The position numbers and the translations under genes are program-made. Below are positions 29,329 through 36,261 of a stretch of DNA of 36,261 nucleotides, piece by piece. The stretch spans positions 1 to 36,261 of the IMG/VR virus record IMGVR_UViG_3300030333_005836, one strand, 5' to 3'. The stretch is from a virus. Below the pieces are notes generated by a model. The model was given only the letters and a program-made list of their open reading frames with translations. It did no database searches and was not told the DNA's origin. Position 1 is the first letter of the stretch, and each line of letters begins with the position of its first letter.

Positions 29329-30613
29329 ACCGATCAAAAAACGCACTCAAACCCGAAATGCTTGGGCTCGGAAAGCAGTTAAGCAGATGGACAGCGCAGA
29401 CAAGAAGGCGCAAGCGCTCAGGGCATACTCTGAGGCGCTCAACGTCAGTAGTTATGATATTCCCGATGGTCTCACCCTCGGTAGACCCTTCAAAACACTG
29501 AGCCTTGGCCAAGTGTCCTCGCGAATGAATGGCGAGAACGTAGGCAAAGAGATCTCTAACTCAATGTTGTCAGAGATGATCCGCGTCTTTAAAGAGAGAC
29601 GTGATGCGGACCCTGTAATCATTGACTGGCAGCACGCGACATCTCCTTATCAGAGCGGTCCACCTGCACCCCCTGAGAGCGGTAACGCTCTTGGTCTTAT
29701 CGTTGACCTAGAGCTCAGAGAGGATGGGCTCTATGCTTACCCTGCTTACAATGAGCGTGGGCTCAATGTTGTTAACGAGGCCGGTGGCGTCTTGTGGTCA
29801 TCTCCTGAGTTTCTCGCCGGTGAGGTCTTCGACCGCTCAGGTGGTAACAAGATTGGTGACGCGCAGCTGCTTGCAATTACCCTAACCCCAAGACCGGCTC
29901 AGTCTCACGCGAAGATTGACCGCGTCATCCTAAACGAGAGGCTTGAGATGGATAACATCGATAGTATGACTGTTGAGGACCTTCGCGCTATGCTCATCGC
30001 AAAAGATGAGATGGTGAAGGAGCTCGAATCGAAGATCAAAGAGATGAAGCAGGATTCTGAGTCATCGATGATGGAGTCAAAGTCTAAGGACGATGAAGAC
30101 GAGAAGCTCGCAGAGTCTAAGGACGATGAAGACGAGAAGCTCGCAGAGTCTAAGGACCATGACGAGAAGAAAGAGAAGAACTACAAGATGAGTGAGACAG
30201 TTGAGCCCACACTCTTAAATGAGATCAATGCACTTCGCGAGAGCAACAACGCTCTCACCGAGCGACTTGAGAAGATCGAATCTGAGAAGCTTGAGATCGA
30301 GAAGCGCGAGGCAGTGAGCACACTCCTTCGTGATGGTCGCATCACTCCCGCTGAAGAGGGCGTAGCCGGTAAGGCTTGGGCAATGCGTGAGCTTCAGCCT
30401 GAGTTTTGGCAGATGTTCTCAGAGCGCCCATCAGCTAGCGCTGTACCCCTCGCCGAGGTCGGTCACGGTGCATCAGGTCGAGAGATCACTCGTCAATCAC
30501 TCGACGGTGAGGTTCGTAAGCTCGCCGCTGAGAAATCAATCACATACTCTGAGGCGCTCGTTTCCTTCCGCGCTCAGAATCCTGAATATTATAATCAAGC
30601 GTTTGGAGGCTGA
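29321..30613 (+). CDS. Head maturation protease fused to scaffold (Mu gpI-like)
   Basis: 430 aa. The N-terminal ~200 residues look like the Mu I-type serine protease: VIIDWQHA (His105), GLIVDLELREDGLYAYPAYNERGL and VLWSSPEF (Ser160/161), ending LLAITLTPRPA. Residues ~215-345 are a charged helical scaffold (EDLRAMLIAKDEMVKELESKIKEMK...) with tandem repeats (ESKDDEDEKLA), and the end is a folded C-terminal part that binds the capsid (ALVSFRAQNPEYYNQAF). Mu encodes a separate scaffold from an internal start in I; internal in-frame ATGs at 29948 (MDNIDSM) and 30188 (MSETVEP, purine-rich leader) could do the same here. It removes the scaffold and itself before DNA packaging. Confidence 0.75.
   Translation: MVKPIKKRTQTRNAWARKAVKQMDSADKKAQALRAYSEALNVSSYDIPDGLTLGRPFKTLSLGQVSSRMNGENVGKEISNSMLSEMIRVFKERRDADPVIIDWQHATSPYQSGPPAPPESGNALGLIVDLELREDGLYAYPAYNERGLNVVNEAGGVLWSSPEFLAGEVFDRSGGNKIGDAQLLAITLTPRPAQSHAKIDRVILNERLEMDNIDSMTVEDLRAMLIAKDEMVKELESKIKEMKQDSESSMMESKSKDDEDEKLAESKDDEDEKLAESKDHDEKKEKNYKMSETVEPTLLNEINALRESNNALTERLEKIESEKLEIEKREAVSTLLRDGRITPAEEGVAGKAWAMRELQPEFWQMFSERPSASAVPLAEVGHGASGREITRQSLDGEVRKLAAEKSITYSEALVSFRAQNPEYYNQAFGG
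30083..30169 (+). repeat. 33 bp tandem repeat in the scaffold part
   Basis: Units start at 30083 and 30116, with a partial, altered third at 30149, all 33 bp apart so the reading frame is kept. They encode SKDDEDEKLAE repeats. Likely recent slippage duplication in a flexible acidic helix. Confidence 0.85.
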
Positions 30614-30618
30614 TCAAA

Positions 30619-31008
30619 ATGGCTAACACAGACAATATGGTATCATTCATCGCAGGCGGGACCATCACAGAGTATTCTCTTGTGGCGGTCGATGCTGCAG
30701 GTAAAGTGCAGATGACCTCATCTTCAACAAGTGAGGCCGCTGTTGGAATCGCTCAACGCGCGGTCTCAGCGGGTGACGCTGTTGACGTGATTGTGAGTGG
30801 CATTACTCGCGCAATCGCGGGAGATGCAATCGCACCAGAGACGACCTCTCTTTTGATGGCCTCTGCATCAGGCAACCTCGCGCCGTTTGTCAAGGGCTCA
30901 GGTAATGTCTCTGTCGCTCGTGTAATCCCTAATATCAATCATGCTTCACCTGCAAGCGGCGATCAGATCACTGTCGTGTTTACAGGTCCTAGCAACTATC
31001 ACACTTAA
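30619..31008 (+). CDS. Small capsid decoration protein
   Basis: 129 aa, five bases after the protease/scaffold stop and before the major capsid gene. Sequence is beta-rich (GGTITEYSLVAVDAAGKVQMTSSSTSEAAVGIAQRAVSAGDAVDVIVSGITRAIAGDAI) and has the pattern of DUF2190-type or head-fibre/cement proteins, with a repeated V-x-G-I-A/T motif. These bind the outside of the capsid and stabilise it. The call is by pattern and position. Confidence 0.65.
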   Translation: MANTDNMVSFIAGGTITEYSLVAVDAAGKVQMTSSSTSEAAVGIAQRAVSAGDAVDVIVSGITRAIAGDAIAPETTSLLMASASGNLAPFVKGSGNVSVARVIPNINHASPASGDQITVVFTGPSNYHT

Positions 31009-31021
31009 GGAGTAGATCAAC

Positions 31022-32014
31022 ATGGCTAGTTCATACAGTAATCTTCATCCGGTAGATCAGATCCTGACGAGTCTCGTAGTTGAGGCCGTTCCATCTGATG
31101 ACCAACTCATCGCTGATAAGTGCATGGAGACCATCACGGTTCCTGAGCGCTCAGGCACACTGCTCCTCGAAGAGACGCGGAACTTTATGGGCGCGGGCGC
31201 AGGGCTCGACCTTGAGCGCGCTCCTGGTGCTTCACGCGCTTCTATCGGTGGCTTTGATCGTAGCTCACAGACCTTCAAGGCGAAGATCTACGCGGCTCAA
31301 GACAGCATCGCGATGGAGGATATCTTTGATTCTCAGTACCCCGGTTCTGAAGAGCAGCGCATCGCCAAGAAGGTGGCTCGCGTCATGAAGCTCGCACGCG
31401 AGAAGCGCGCAGCTGACATCCTCTTTGACTCGACCGCGTTTGAGACTTCATCACCTGCGACCAAGTTCGACGCCGCAGGAGCTGAGCCACTCACGTTCCT
31501 CCATGAGCTCAAGGATACTGTCTTTGAGAAGGCGCATGGGATCAACCCAGACTCACTCATCTTCGGTCGTAAGGTGTTCCGTGAGCTCGCGCGTAATCCT
31601 GAAGTTCGCGGATACCTCGGCACCACGACAAACAACCTCGCATCAGGAAACCGTATCTTGAATGATGAGGCGGTCTTAGCTGTGCTTCGTGATATCCTCG
31701 GCATCCCCAATATCCTCGTTGGTCAGGCTCGCCAAGATAACGCTGTCCCAGGTGCTACTAGCTCAGAGGCTTACATTTGGAATAATGAGAGCATCTTCAT
31801 GGGTATCCTTCGCGGTTCTGATGCAATCGTGCAAAAGAGCGGCAACGTTAAGGGCATGCCTGTAGCGGCTCTCAACTTCCAATTTGGGGACATGGTCGCC
31901 GGTCAGTATGACTCTCTCGACAAGACGCGCCGCTACGTCTACGCTGAAGAAGTGAATCAGTTCAAGGCGATCGACTCAACGCTTGGGCACGTCGTCACGG
32001 ACTGCTTGACCTAA
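31022..32014 (+). CDS. Major capsid protein (HK97 fold)
   Basis: 330 aa with AAGGAG SD. The pattern fits an HK97-fold shell protein of Mu gpT/HK97-like lineage: an N-arm (YSNLHPVDQILTSLVVEAVP), E-loop region (FKAKIYAAQDSIAMEDIFDSQYPGSEEQRIAKKVARVMKLAREKRAADIL), the long spine helix, and the A-domain with NILVGQARQDNAVPG, IWNNESIFMGILRG and VYAEEVNQFKAID. There is no separate N-terminal delta domain; the upstream protease/scaffold takes that role. Its codons are the most biased of the window (CGC, GAG, CTC), as expected for a highly expressed gene. Confidence 0.85.
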   Translation: MASSYSNLHPVDQILTSLVVEAVPSDDQLIADKCMETITVPERSGTLLLEETRNFMGAGAGLDLERAPGASRASIGGFDRSSQTFKAKIYAAQDSIAMEDIFDSQYPGSEEQRIAKKVARVMKLAREKRAADILFDSTAFETSSPATKFDAAGAEPLTFLHELKDTVFEKAHGINPDSLIFGRKVFRELARNPEVRGYLGTTTNNLASGNRILNDEAVLAVLRDILGIPNILVGQARQDNAVPGATSSEAYIWNNESIFMGILRGSDAIVQKSGNVKGMPVAALNFQFGDMVAGQYDSLDKTRRYVYAEEVNQFKAIDSTLGHVVTDCLT

Positions 32015-32025
32015 GAGGCGACCCC

Positions 32026-33003
32026 ATGAATCTAGCCCTGAATAATATGAGCCTATTAGAATTCCAACTCTTGGATGATCTAGGGTTACTCGATTCTCTC
32101 GTTGAGCGGTTTGATGGTGAGCATGTTACGCTCTCAGAGGACGCTGACAAGCGAGCGGTCGATGATCTGACACAGCAGGCGAAGAGTTTGAGCGGTGATC
32201 AGGCCAAACTCATCAGAGCTAGACGCGATCAATTAAGAGCAGAGATTAGCGCTGAGCGATCATTTGAGCGCGCTCTCTCTGCCTCTCGGCGTGAGCTTGT
32301 CACGCTTCTGCAAATGGCCAGTGTCTCTAATGACCCTGAGCTTTTGCTATCGTTCAACAATGAGCAGCTCCTAGACTTTATTTTGAGGGGTGGCATGGGG
32401 CTAGCTGTTGACGAATATGTTGAGAGTCAGGCCAAAATCCGCGAAGCAGTTGAGAGGGCGTTCGCGGTGATTGAGCCTGATTTCTCATTTAACGCGATGC
32501 CACAACTTGAGCAGATCCAAGCGCAGGCTGTGACATCAGTATTTGATGATGTAATTCTACCCGACACTCAAAGCGCGATCAGGGCGGCGCTCACCTCTTT
32601 ATCTTTGGAGGTGCCTGCTGACATCGTAACAAGTGAGCTTGAGGAGCGCTTAAAGCGCTCTCAGGGCAGACAGTTAACTGAGGTCAAAACTAGGATTAGT
32701 CAATACGGTCGATCAATCACAGCCGCCGCAGCTGCTGCCGCTGACCTCGACCACTATCTTTACACCGGACCGCTCGACGGTTTGACACGCCCATTCTGCA
32801 AAGCGCTTGTGGGCAAGGTCGTATCAGGCGAACAGATGCGCAAGCTCAACAACGGCCAAGGCCTCAACGTGATGACATCATGTGGGGGCTACAACTGCCG
32901 ACATACTTGGAGTCCAGTGAGCGAGGGATTCATTCAAGCGGCTGACCTCGATGAGGCCACCACCGCAGACATCAACCGAGCAAACTCAAAGGGCAAGCGA
33001 TGA
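32026..33003 (+). CDS. Minor head protein (Mu F-like C-terminal pattern)
   Basis: 325 aa. The N-terminal ~230 residues are helical and charged. The C-terminal part has the minor head protein motif: YTGPLDGLTRPFCKALVGKVVSGEQMRKLNNGQGLNVMTSCGGYNCRHTWSPV, with the Cys and His residues that likely bind a metal or form a disulphide. Mu F/SPP1 gp7-family proteins sit inside the head near the portal and aid DNA ejection. It overlaps the next gene by four bases. Position right after the major capsid gene is unusual compared with Mu, where F lies between portal and protease. Confidence 0.7.
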   Translation: MNLALNNMSLLEFQLLDDLGLLDSLVERFDGEHVTLSEDADKRAVDDLTQQAKSLSGDQAKLIRARRDQLRAEISAERSFERALSASRRELVTLLQMASVSNDPELLLSFNNEQLLDFILRGGMGLAVDEYVESQAKIREAVERAFAVIEPDFSFNAMPQLEQIQAQAVTSVFDDVILPDTQSAIRAALTSLSLEVPADIVTSELEERLKRSQGRQLTEVKTRISQYGRSITAAAAAAADLDHYLYTGPLDGLTRPFCKALVGKVVSGEQMRKLNNGQGLNVMTSCGGYNCRHTWSPVSEGFIQAADLDEATTADINRANSKGKR

Positions 33004-33941
33004 GAAAAGCAGTCACCGGCGAGATCATACATTTCGTGTGGCACCCTCGCACACCTCACGCAGGAGACGCCGAACTCACCGTTGGGTTCAGCGTGCCATT
33101 CACAAGCGCGCTCACTAATCAAAGAGATGATGTGTCTGTGAGCGCTATTGCCGATGATCGGCGAACACTCACACTCACCGCCAGTGTTGACACTACGCTT
33201 GAGCGCGATGAGGTCAGAGCATTTCTCAGGACCACTAGAGATACCTATTACGCTGTCAAAGTAACTCGGCTTGGCGGCACTACGGCTATCTTGGCTGAGC
33301 CTCTGCCACGTGAGCTCGATCTCACCTCTGCAGCTACTCTAGACTTTGCGTCTGCTTATGTGGACATCCCGAGCGCTAAAGCGGTCACCGGCTCATATCC
33401 CTACACGCTGACATACACTGATAACCTCGGATCTCCTCAGACTGAGAGCGGTATCCTTAAGGTTACGCCTCGACCATTTAACACCGGTCTAGATCATGAT
33501 CAGCTTGTAGATCGATTTCCACAGCTCGCTGACATGGTGCCACGTAGACAGAGCGACCTAGCACCACAGATCAGCGCCGCGCTCGATGAGATCATTCTCT
33601 CAGTGCGTGACCACGTCATAGCAGACGGCGCTACTGAGGATGATGTATTCAACCAAGGGTCATTTTTAAGCGCCCATGCATACTGTGCGGCGGCTATCGT
33701 CTATGAGGCAACCTTACAGCTTGATGTAGCTAGCGCCATGAGAGAGCGTAAATATGAGCTGTTAGAGGTGGCGCTCAGATCAATCACCATTGATCTAGAT
33801 GGAGATGGTGAGATTGATGAGGGAGAGAGCAACCTAAGACGCTCAGGCGGCAGTAAGACTGACTTTCGAGCAAGCTTTAAAAGTTACTCTAAGGTATCCA
33901 ATGATAGCATATTTACACCGGCTAGAGGAATGCGCCACTAA
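33000..33941 (+). CDS. Head-tail connector protein with EF-hand loop
   Basis: 313 aa in two parts. Residues ~1-155 are beta-type (immunoglobulin-like pattern, ending SYPYTLTYTDNLGSPQTESGILKV). Residues ~165-313 look like a helical head-tail adaptor (LVDRFPQLADMVPRRQSDLAPQISAALDEIILSVRDHVIADG, then an AAAIVYEATLQLD helix). Residues 265-276 read DLDGDGEIDEGE, a complete 12-residue EF-hand calcium loop with all ligand positions filled (1, 3, 5, 7, 9, 12) and Gly at 6. A fused beta domain plus adaptor is not the usual one-domain connector. It overlaps the following gene by one base. Confidence 0.6.
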   Translation: MRKAVTGEIIHFVWHPRTPHAGDAELTVGFSVPFTSALTNQRDDVSVSAIADDRRTLTLTASVDTTLERDEVRAFLRTTRDTYYAVKVTRLGGTTAILAEPLPRELDLTSAATLDFASAYVDIPSAKAVTGSYPYTLTYTDNLGSPQTESGILKVTPRPFNTGLDHDQLVDRFPQLADMVPRRQSDLAPQISAALDEIILSVRDHVIADGATEDDVFNQGSFLSAHAYCAAAIVYEATLQLDVASAMRERKYELLEVALRSITIDLDGDGEIDEGESNLRRSGGSKTDFRASFKSYSKVSNDSIFTPARGMRH

Positions 33942-34444
33942 TGCCAACCAAGGTTAATCTCAATTTACCAACGAGCCTCTGGACCGCTCGCGATTCAGCG
34001 CGGCTAGCATCAGACACCCTCGCCGCGATTAAGTTGAGGACTGCTAAGGGCATCGACGCCAACGGCCAAGGGTTTAAGGAATATTCAACAGAGCCCCTTT
34101 ATGTGTCTAAGCGCGGCGCTCGCCTTGCGCCCAAAGGCGGCGAACCTACACCAAGCGGTGAGTCTGTATATTATGAAGGCGGCTATAAGCAATACAAACA
34201 CGACTCACGCAAGCGCTCAAAGCTAGCAGGCACCGCTGAGGTTGATTTAGTGTTGAGCGGTAACATGATGAGCAACCTAGTTATAAAGAGCGCGACTTCT
34301 GAGGGCTTCACAATTGGCCTTACTCAACACGCCGGCTATGGTTACTATGTAAATGAGAAGCGTGAGTTTTTAGGGCTTTCCTCTGCAGACGTAGACGTTA
34401 TTATTGAGTCTGTTAAATTTGAGCTAGATAAGAAAACCAAATGA
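33941..34444 (+). CDS. Head-closure/tail-completion protein, HK97 gp10-like
   Basis: 167 aa. The C-terminal pattern FTIGLTQHAGYGYYVNEKREFLGLSSADVDVIIE resembles gp10-type neck proteins that end in an F-x-G-L-S motif. The middle (LRTAKGIDANGQGFKEYSTEPLYVS) also matches virion-morphogenesis proteins of this group, with GIDANGQGFK as a hallmark. It would bridge connector and tail terminator. Overlaps the neighbours by 1-4 bases. Confidence 0.7.
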   Translation: MPTKVNLNLPTSLWTARDSARLASDTLAAIKLRTAKGIDANGQGFKEYSTEPLYVSKRGARLAPKGGEPTPSGESVYYEGGYKQYKHDSRKRSKLAGTAEVDLVLSGNMMSNLVIKSATSEGFTIGLTQHAGYGYYVNEKREFLGLSSADVDVIIESVKFELDKKTK

Positions 34445-34905
34445 GTCAAGGAATCGCGGCGGCGTTAACGCACCTCGAAGACAAGCTCATGTCGATCAAT
34501 CCAAAGCGCGACACCCATCATGGCTTTGTCGCTCATGGTCGCGCAGGTGGTATGGTGACACCTCTCTCACAGCGCTCACACTCCACGCGTTACTTCACCC
34601 TTGAGGTGAGTGGATTCACAGAGGACGATGGAGCTGCAGGGCTGAGCGGTAGACGCCGAGCAACGATCAATCTCAATGTGCGATATGACGTGCCACATGA
34701 TCAGCTCTATCTACAGCGCATGATCGCAGAGGACGCCGAGAGCCTACTTGTTAAGCTCAAGGGGCCTGACTATGATCTCTCGACCACTGGGATTGTGTCA
34801 GTGATTCCGCAAGCGCCAACGGTCGAGCCTATTGACCCTACCAACGATCAGGGCGGCGCGGTGCTGCTGATCTTACCGTTTACCCTTTTATACTTGGAGG
34901 CTTAA
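34441..34905 (+). CDS. Tail terminator-like protein
   Basis: 154 aa. No TM or signal. A helix (AAALTHLEDKLMSINP) followed by beta strands (YFTLEVSGFTEDDGAAG, ATINLNVRYDVPHDQLYLQRMIAEDAESLLVKLKG, VLLILPFTLLYLEA) matches the alpha/beta layout of lambda gpU-like terminators, which cap the tube to end tail growth. It sits between the neck protein and the tail tube protein, the usual place. The call is by layout. Confidence 0.65.
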   Translation: MSQGIAAALTHLEDKLMSINPKRDTHHGFVAHGRAGGMVTPLSQRSHSTRYFTLEVSGFTEDDGAAGLSGRRRATINLNVRYDVPHDQLYLQRMIAEDAESLLVKLKGPDYDLSTTGIVSVIPQAPTVEPIDPTNDQGGAVLLILPFTLLYLEA

Positions 34906-34906
34906 G

Positions 34907-36214
34907 ATGGCTGTTACTCATCGATCAATAAGCGTGGCTAAGGAGAGCTCGTTTGGCTCTCTGTCTAGCACTACAGGATTACCTGACAACTCAGGTCTGA
35001 CTTACATCTCGATCCCTTGCGAGCGTGACCCAATTGTTATCCCTGGCGAGGTCGTTGCAAGTGAGCGTAATGATGCGCGTGATGGTTCGTACTTTGTACC
35101 CCCTGAGCCGGATACCGTCTTCAGTGGTGGTTCTCGCGTTCGTCGTCGCACTGGTCAAGTTGTGGTCAGGGTCGACCTCACCACCATCGGCACCGGTGCA
35201 GATACGTACGCGTCAAACTACCTTGGCCATCTACTCGGCGCAGGGCTAAAGTCTCAACTCCCCTCAATCGTAGATGGTGATGCAGCGCTTGGCGTGCCGA
35301 ATACTAATAAATTCACACCAACCACATCTTATGCTGACGCTGACGTTGGCTGTCTCGTTGGCGTTGAGGTCAATGGTCGCGCTGAGTATAGCGCCATCAC
35401 AGACAACAACGTGAGCTCTGCTGTGAGTGTGTCACCTGCTTTTAGCGCAGGCTTTAGCGGGACTCCGACGATTTACAGCCTAGCTACTTGGTATATTCCA
35501 AGCCGCACAGCGACAGGGACCAAGGACCACTCTTTAAGCTTCCGCATCGATGGCGTTAATTATCGCTCATTCGCTTATGGCTGTGTACTTGAGAGCCTCG
35601 CTATCAGCCTAGACAACGGTCGTTTGATGGGTGAGTTTAGCTATCAGGCGGCGCTCATCCAAGATGATCACGGTAGCGCATCAGGACCGATTGAGCCCGT
35701 ATACAATGCCGGATCACCTCCTTTTTTCAGAGGCTCATATGTTGTGATCAGTGATGGCTCACCGGCTAGCCTCAGCAATGGGACAGCAGGTGAGACGCTC
35801 GGGCGAATCGCTTTGGATGTCGAAGATTTCAGCGTGACGCTCACTAACACTCTCACACCGCTCGGTCACTCTAACTCAATCGTAGGAATGAGCGGCATGG
35901 ATATTAGTGACGTGAGCGTTGAGGCGAGTTTGACAGTTTCGACCGTCAACACAGCCATCGCAGACGATTACTTCAACCGAACAGTAAGACAGCTCATCAT
36001 TGGGACCGGTCCAGTTGGCGACGGCAAAGGATGTGCTATCATGATCCCTGCAGCACAACTCACCGCTGACCCGAGCGCGTATGATGTGAGCGGTAACGAT
36101 ATAGTCAGGCAGAACCTCACTTATCAACAGAGCCGCTATGCAGGTGATTTCACCACGACGGCGTATGAGAGCGGTGCAGGTAACTCACCATTTAGACTCG
36201 GTCTAGGAGTGTAA
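34907..36214 (+). CDS. Major tail (tube) protein
   Basis: 435 aa with TTGGAGG SD; one base after the preceding stop. It is rich in Ser, Gly, Thr, Asp, with alternating strands and a repeated pattern. The region VESLAISLDNGRLMGEFSYQAALI and DVSVEASLTVS matches tube-protein-like halves of a beta-sandwich. At 435 aa it is about twice the size of lambda gpV, so it may hold a duplicated or extra decoration domain. It would form the tail tube. The last 16 codons are repeated at the left end of the window. Confidence 0.75.
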   Translation: MAVTHRSISVAKESSFGSLSSTTGLPDNSGLTYISIPCERDPIVIPGEVVASERNDARDGSYFVPPEPDTVFSGGSRVRRRTGQVVVRVDLTTIGTGADTYASNYLGHLLGAGLKSQLPSIVDGDAALGVPNTNKFTPTTSYADADVGCLVGVEVNGRAEYSAITDNNVSSAVSVSPAFSAGFSGTPTIYSLATWYIPSRTATGTKDHSLSFRIDGVNYRSFAYGCVLESLAISLDNGRLMGEFSYQAALIQDDHGSASGPIEPVYNAGSPPFFRGSYVVISDGSPASLSNGTAGETLGRIALDVEDFSVTLTNTLTPLGHSNSIVGMSGMDISDVSVEASLTVSTVNTAIADDYFNRTVRQLIIGTGPVGDGKGCAIMIPAAQLTADPSAYDVSGNDIVRQNLTYQQSRYAGDFTTTAYESGAGNSPFRLGLGV

Positions 36215-36260
36215 TCGATGGCGCTCTCATTCTTGACTAATGCAGATCACACCGTTGAGG
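36163..36260. repeat. Terminal redundancy, right copy
   Basis: Identical to 1-98. The following base (36261, A) differs from the T at base 99, which could be a sequencing or assembly error at the very end. Confidence 0.9.
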
Positions 36261-36261
36261 A
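36218..36261 (+). CDS. Tail assembly chaperone, N-terminal end (partial, continues at left end)
   Basis: The ATG at 36218 and the following codons (MALSFLTNADHTVE) repeat the start of the chaperone gene at 56. It is truncated only by the linear cut. Confidence 0.85.
   Translation, partial: MALSFLTNADHTVE

Overview
The window looks like a complete tailed-phage genome (siphovirus type) written out linearly from a circular assembly. Bases 1-98 are identical to 36163-36260, so the unique length is about 36,162 bp and the ends fall at the junction between the major tail protein and tail chaperone genes. Gene density is very high, with ATGA or TGATG overlaps throughout, and nearly everything is on the + strand. 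A tape measure of 827 aa, a lambda-style G/GT frameshift and the absence of sheath genes point to a long non-contractile tail. The host cannot be fixed from sequence alone; SD motifs, sigma70-like promoters and spanin-like genes suggest a Gram-negative bacterium. I see no integrase, tRNA, rRNA or CRISPR array.

Layout, read as a circle. Regulation and replication (16.5-20.5 kb): two divergent sigma70-type promoters flank an AT-rich palindrome. Leftward run a small membrane protein and a RecT-like annealing protein. Rightward run a small Cro-like regulator, an O-like initiator whose gene contains six iterons followed by AT-rich DNA (a lambda-like internal origin), a DnaC-type helicase loader, a structured ~436 bp gap with its own promoter and leader hairpin, a ribbon-helix-helix protein and SSB. 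Accessory genes (20.5-22.1 kb): an HNH nuclease, a recombinase-linker-like small protein and two tandem Arg/Glu-rich paralogues.

Packaging and a metabolic/signalling insert (22.1-27.9 kb): terminase small and large subunits, a C5-cytosine methyltransferase almost completely overlapped by a second long reading frame, ThyX, a dCMP-deaminase-like enzyme, a membrane-anchored class III nucleotide cyclase-like protein, and a coupled two-TM coiled-coil protein. Head (27.9-34.9 kb): Mu gp29-like portal, Mu I-like protease/scaffold, decoration protein, major capsid, minor head protein and connector proteins, one with a canonical EF-hand loop. Tail (34.9 kb through the ends to 9.4 kb): tube protein, frameshifted chaperones, tape measure and four tail-tip proteins. 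Lysis and fibre (9.4-15.4 kb): CHAP-like endolysin, holin-like protein, a fibre with six 67-residue repeats, small fibre-associated proteins and two spanin-like membrane proteins. The fibre genes sit between the endolysin/holin and the spanin candidates.

Most unusual points: (1) the cyclase plus two-TM pair inside the late region, with catalytic metal and transition-state residues kept but the usual purine-selecting Lys absent; (2) dual-frame coding over the methyltransferase and an 86 bp duplicated piece of it just downstream; (3) the iterons inside the initiator gene; (4) the GGGAAAA frameshift site; (5) a 13 bp leader stem ending just before an RBS; (6) strong enrichment of GAGCTC.
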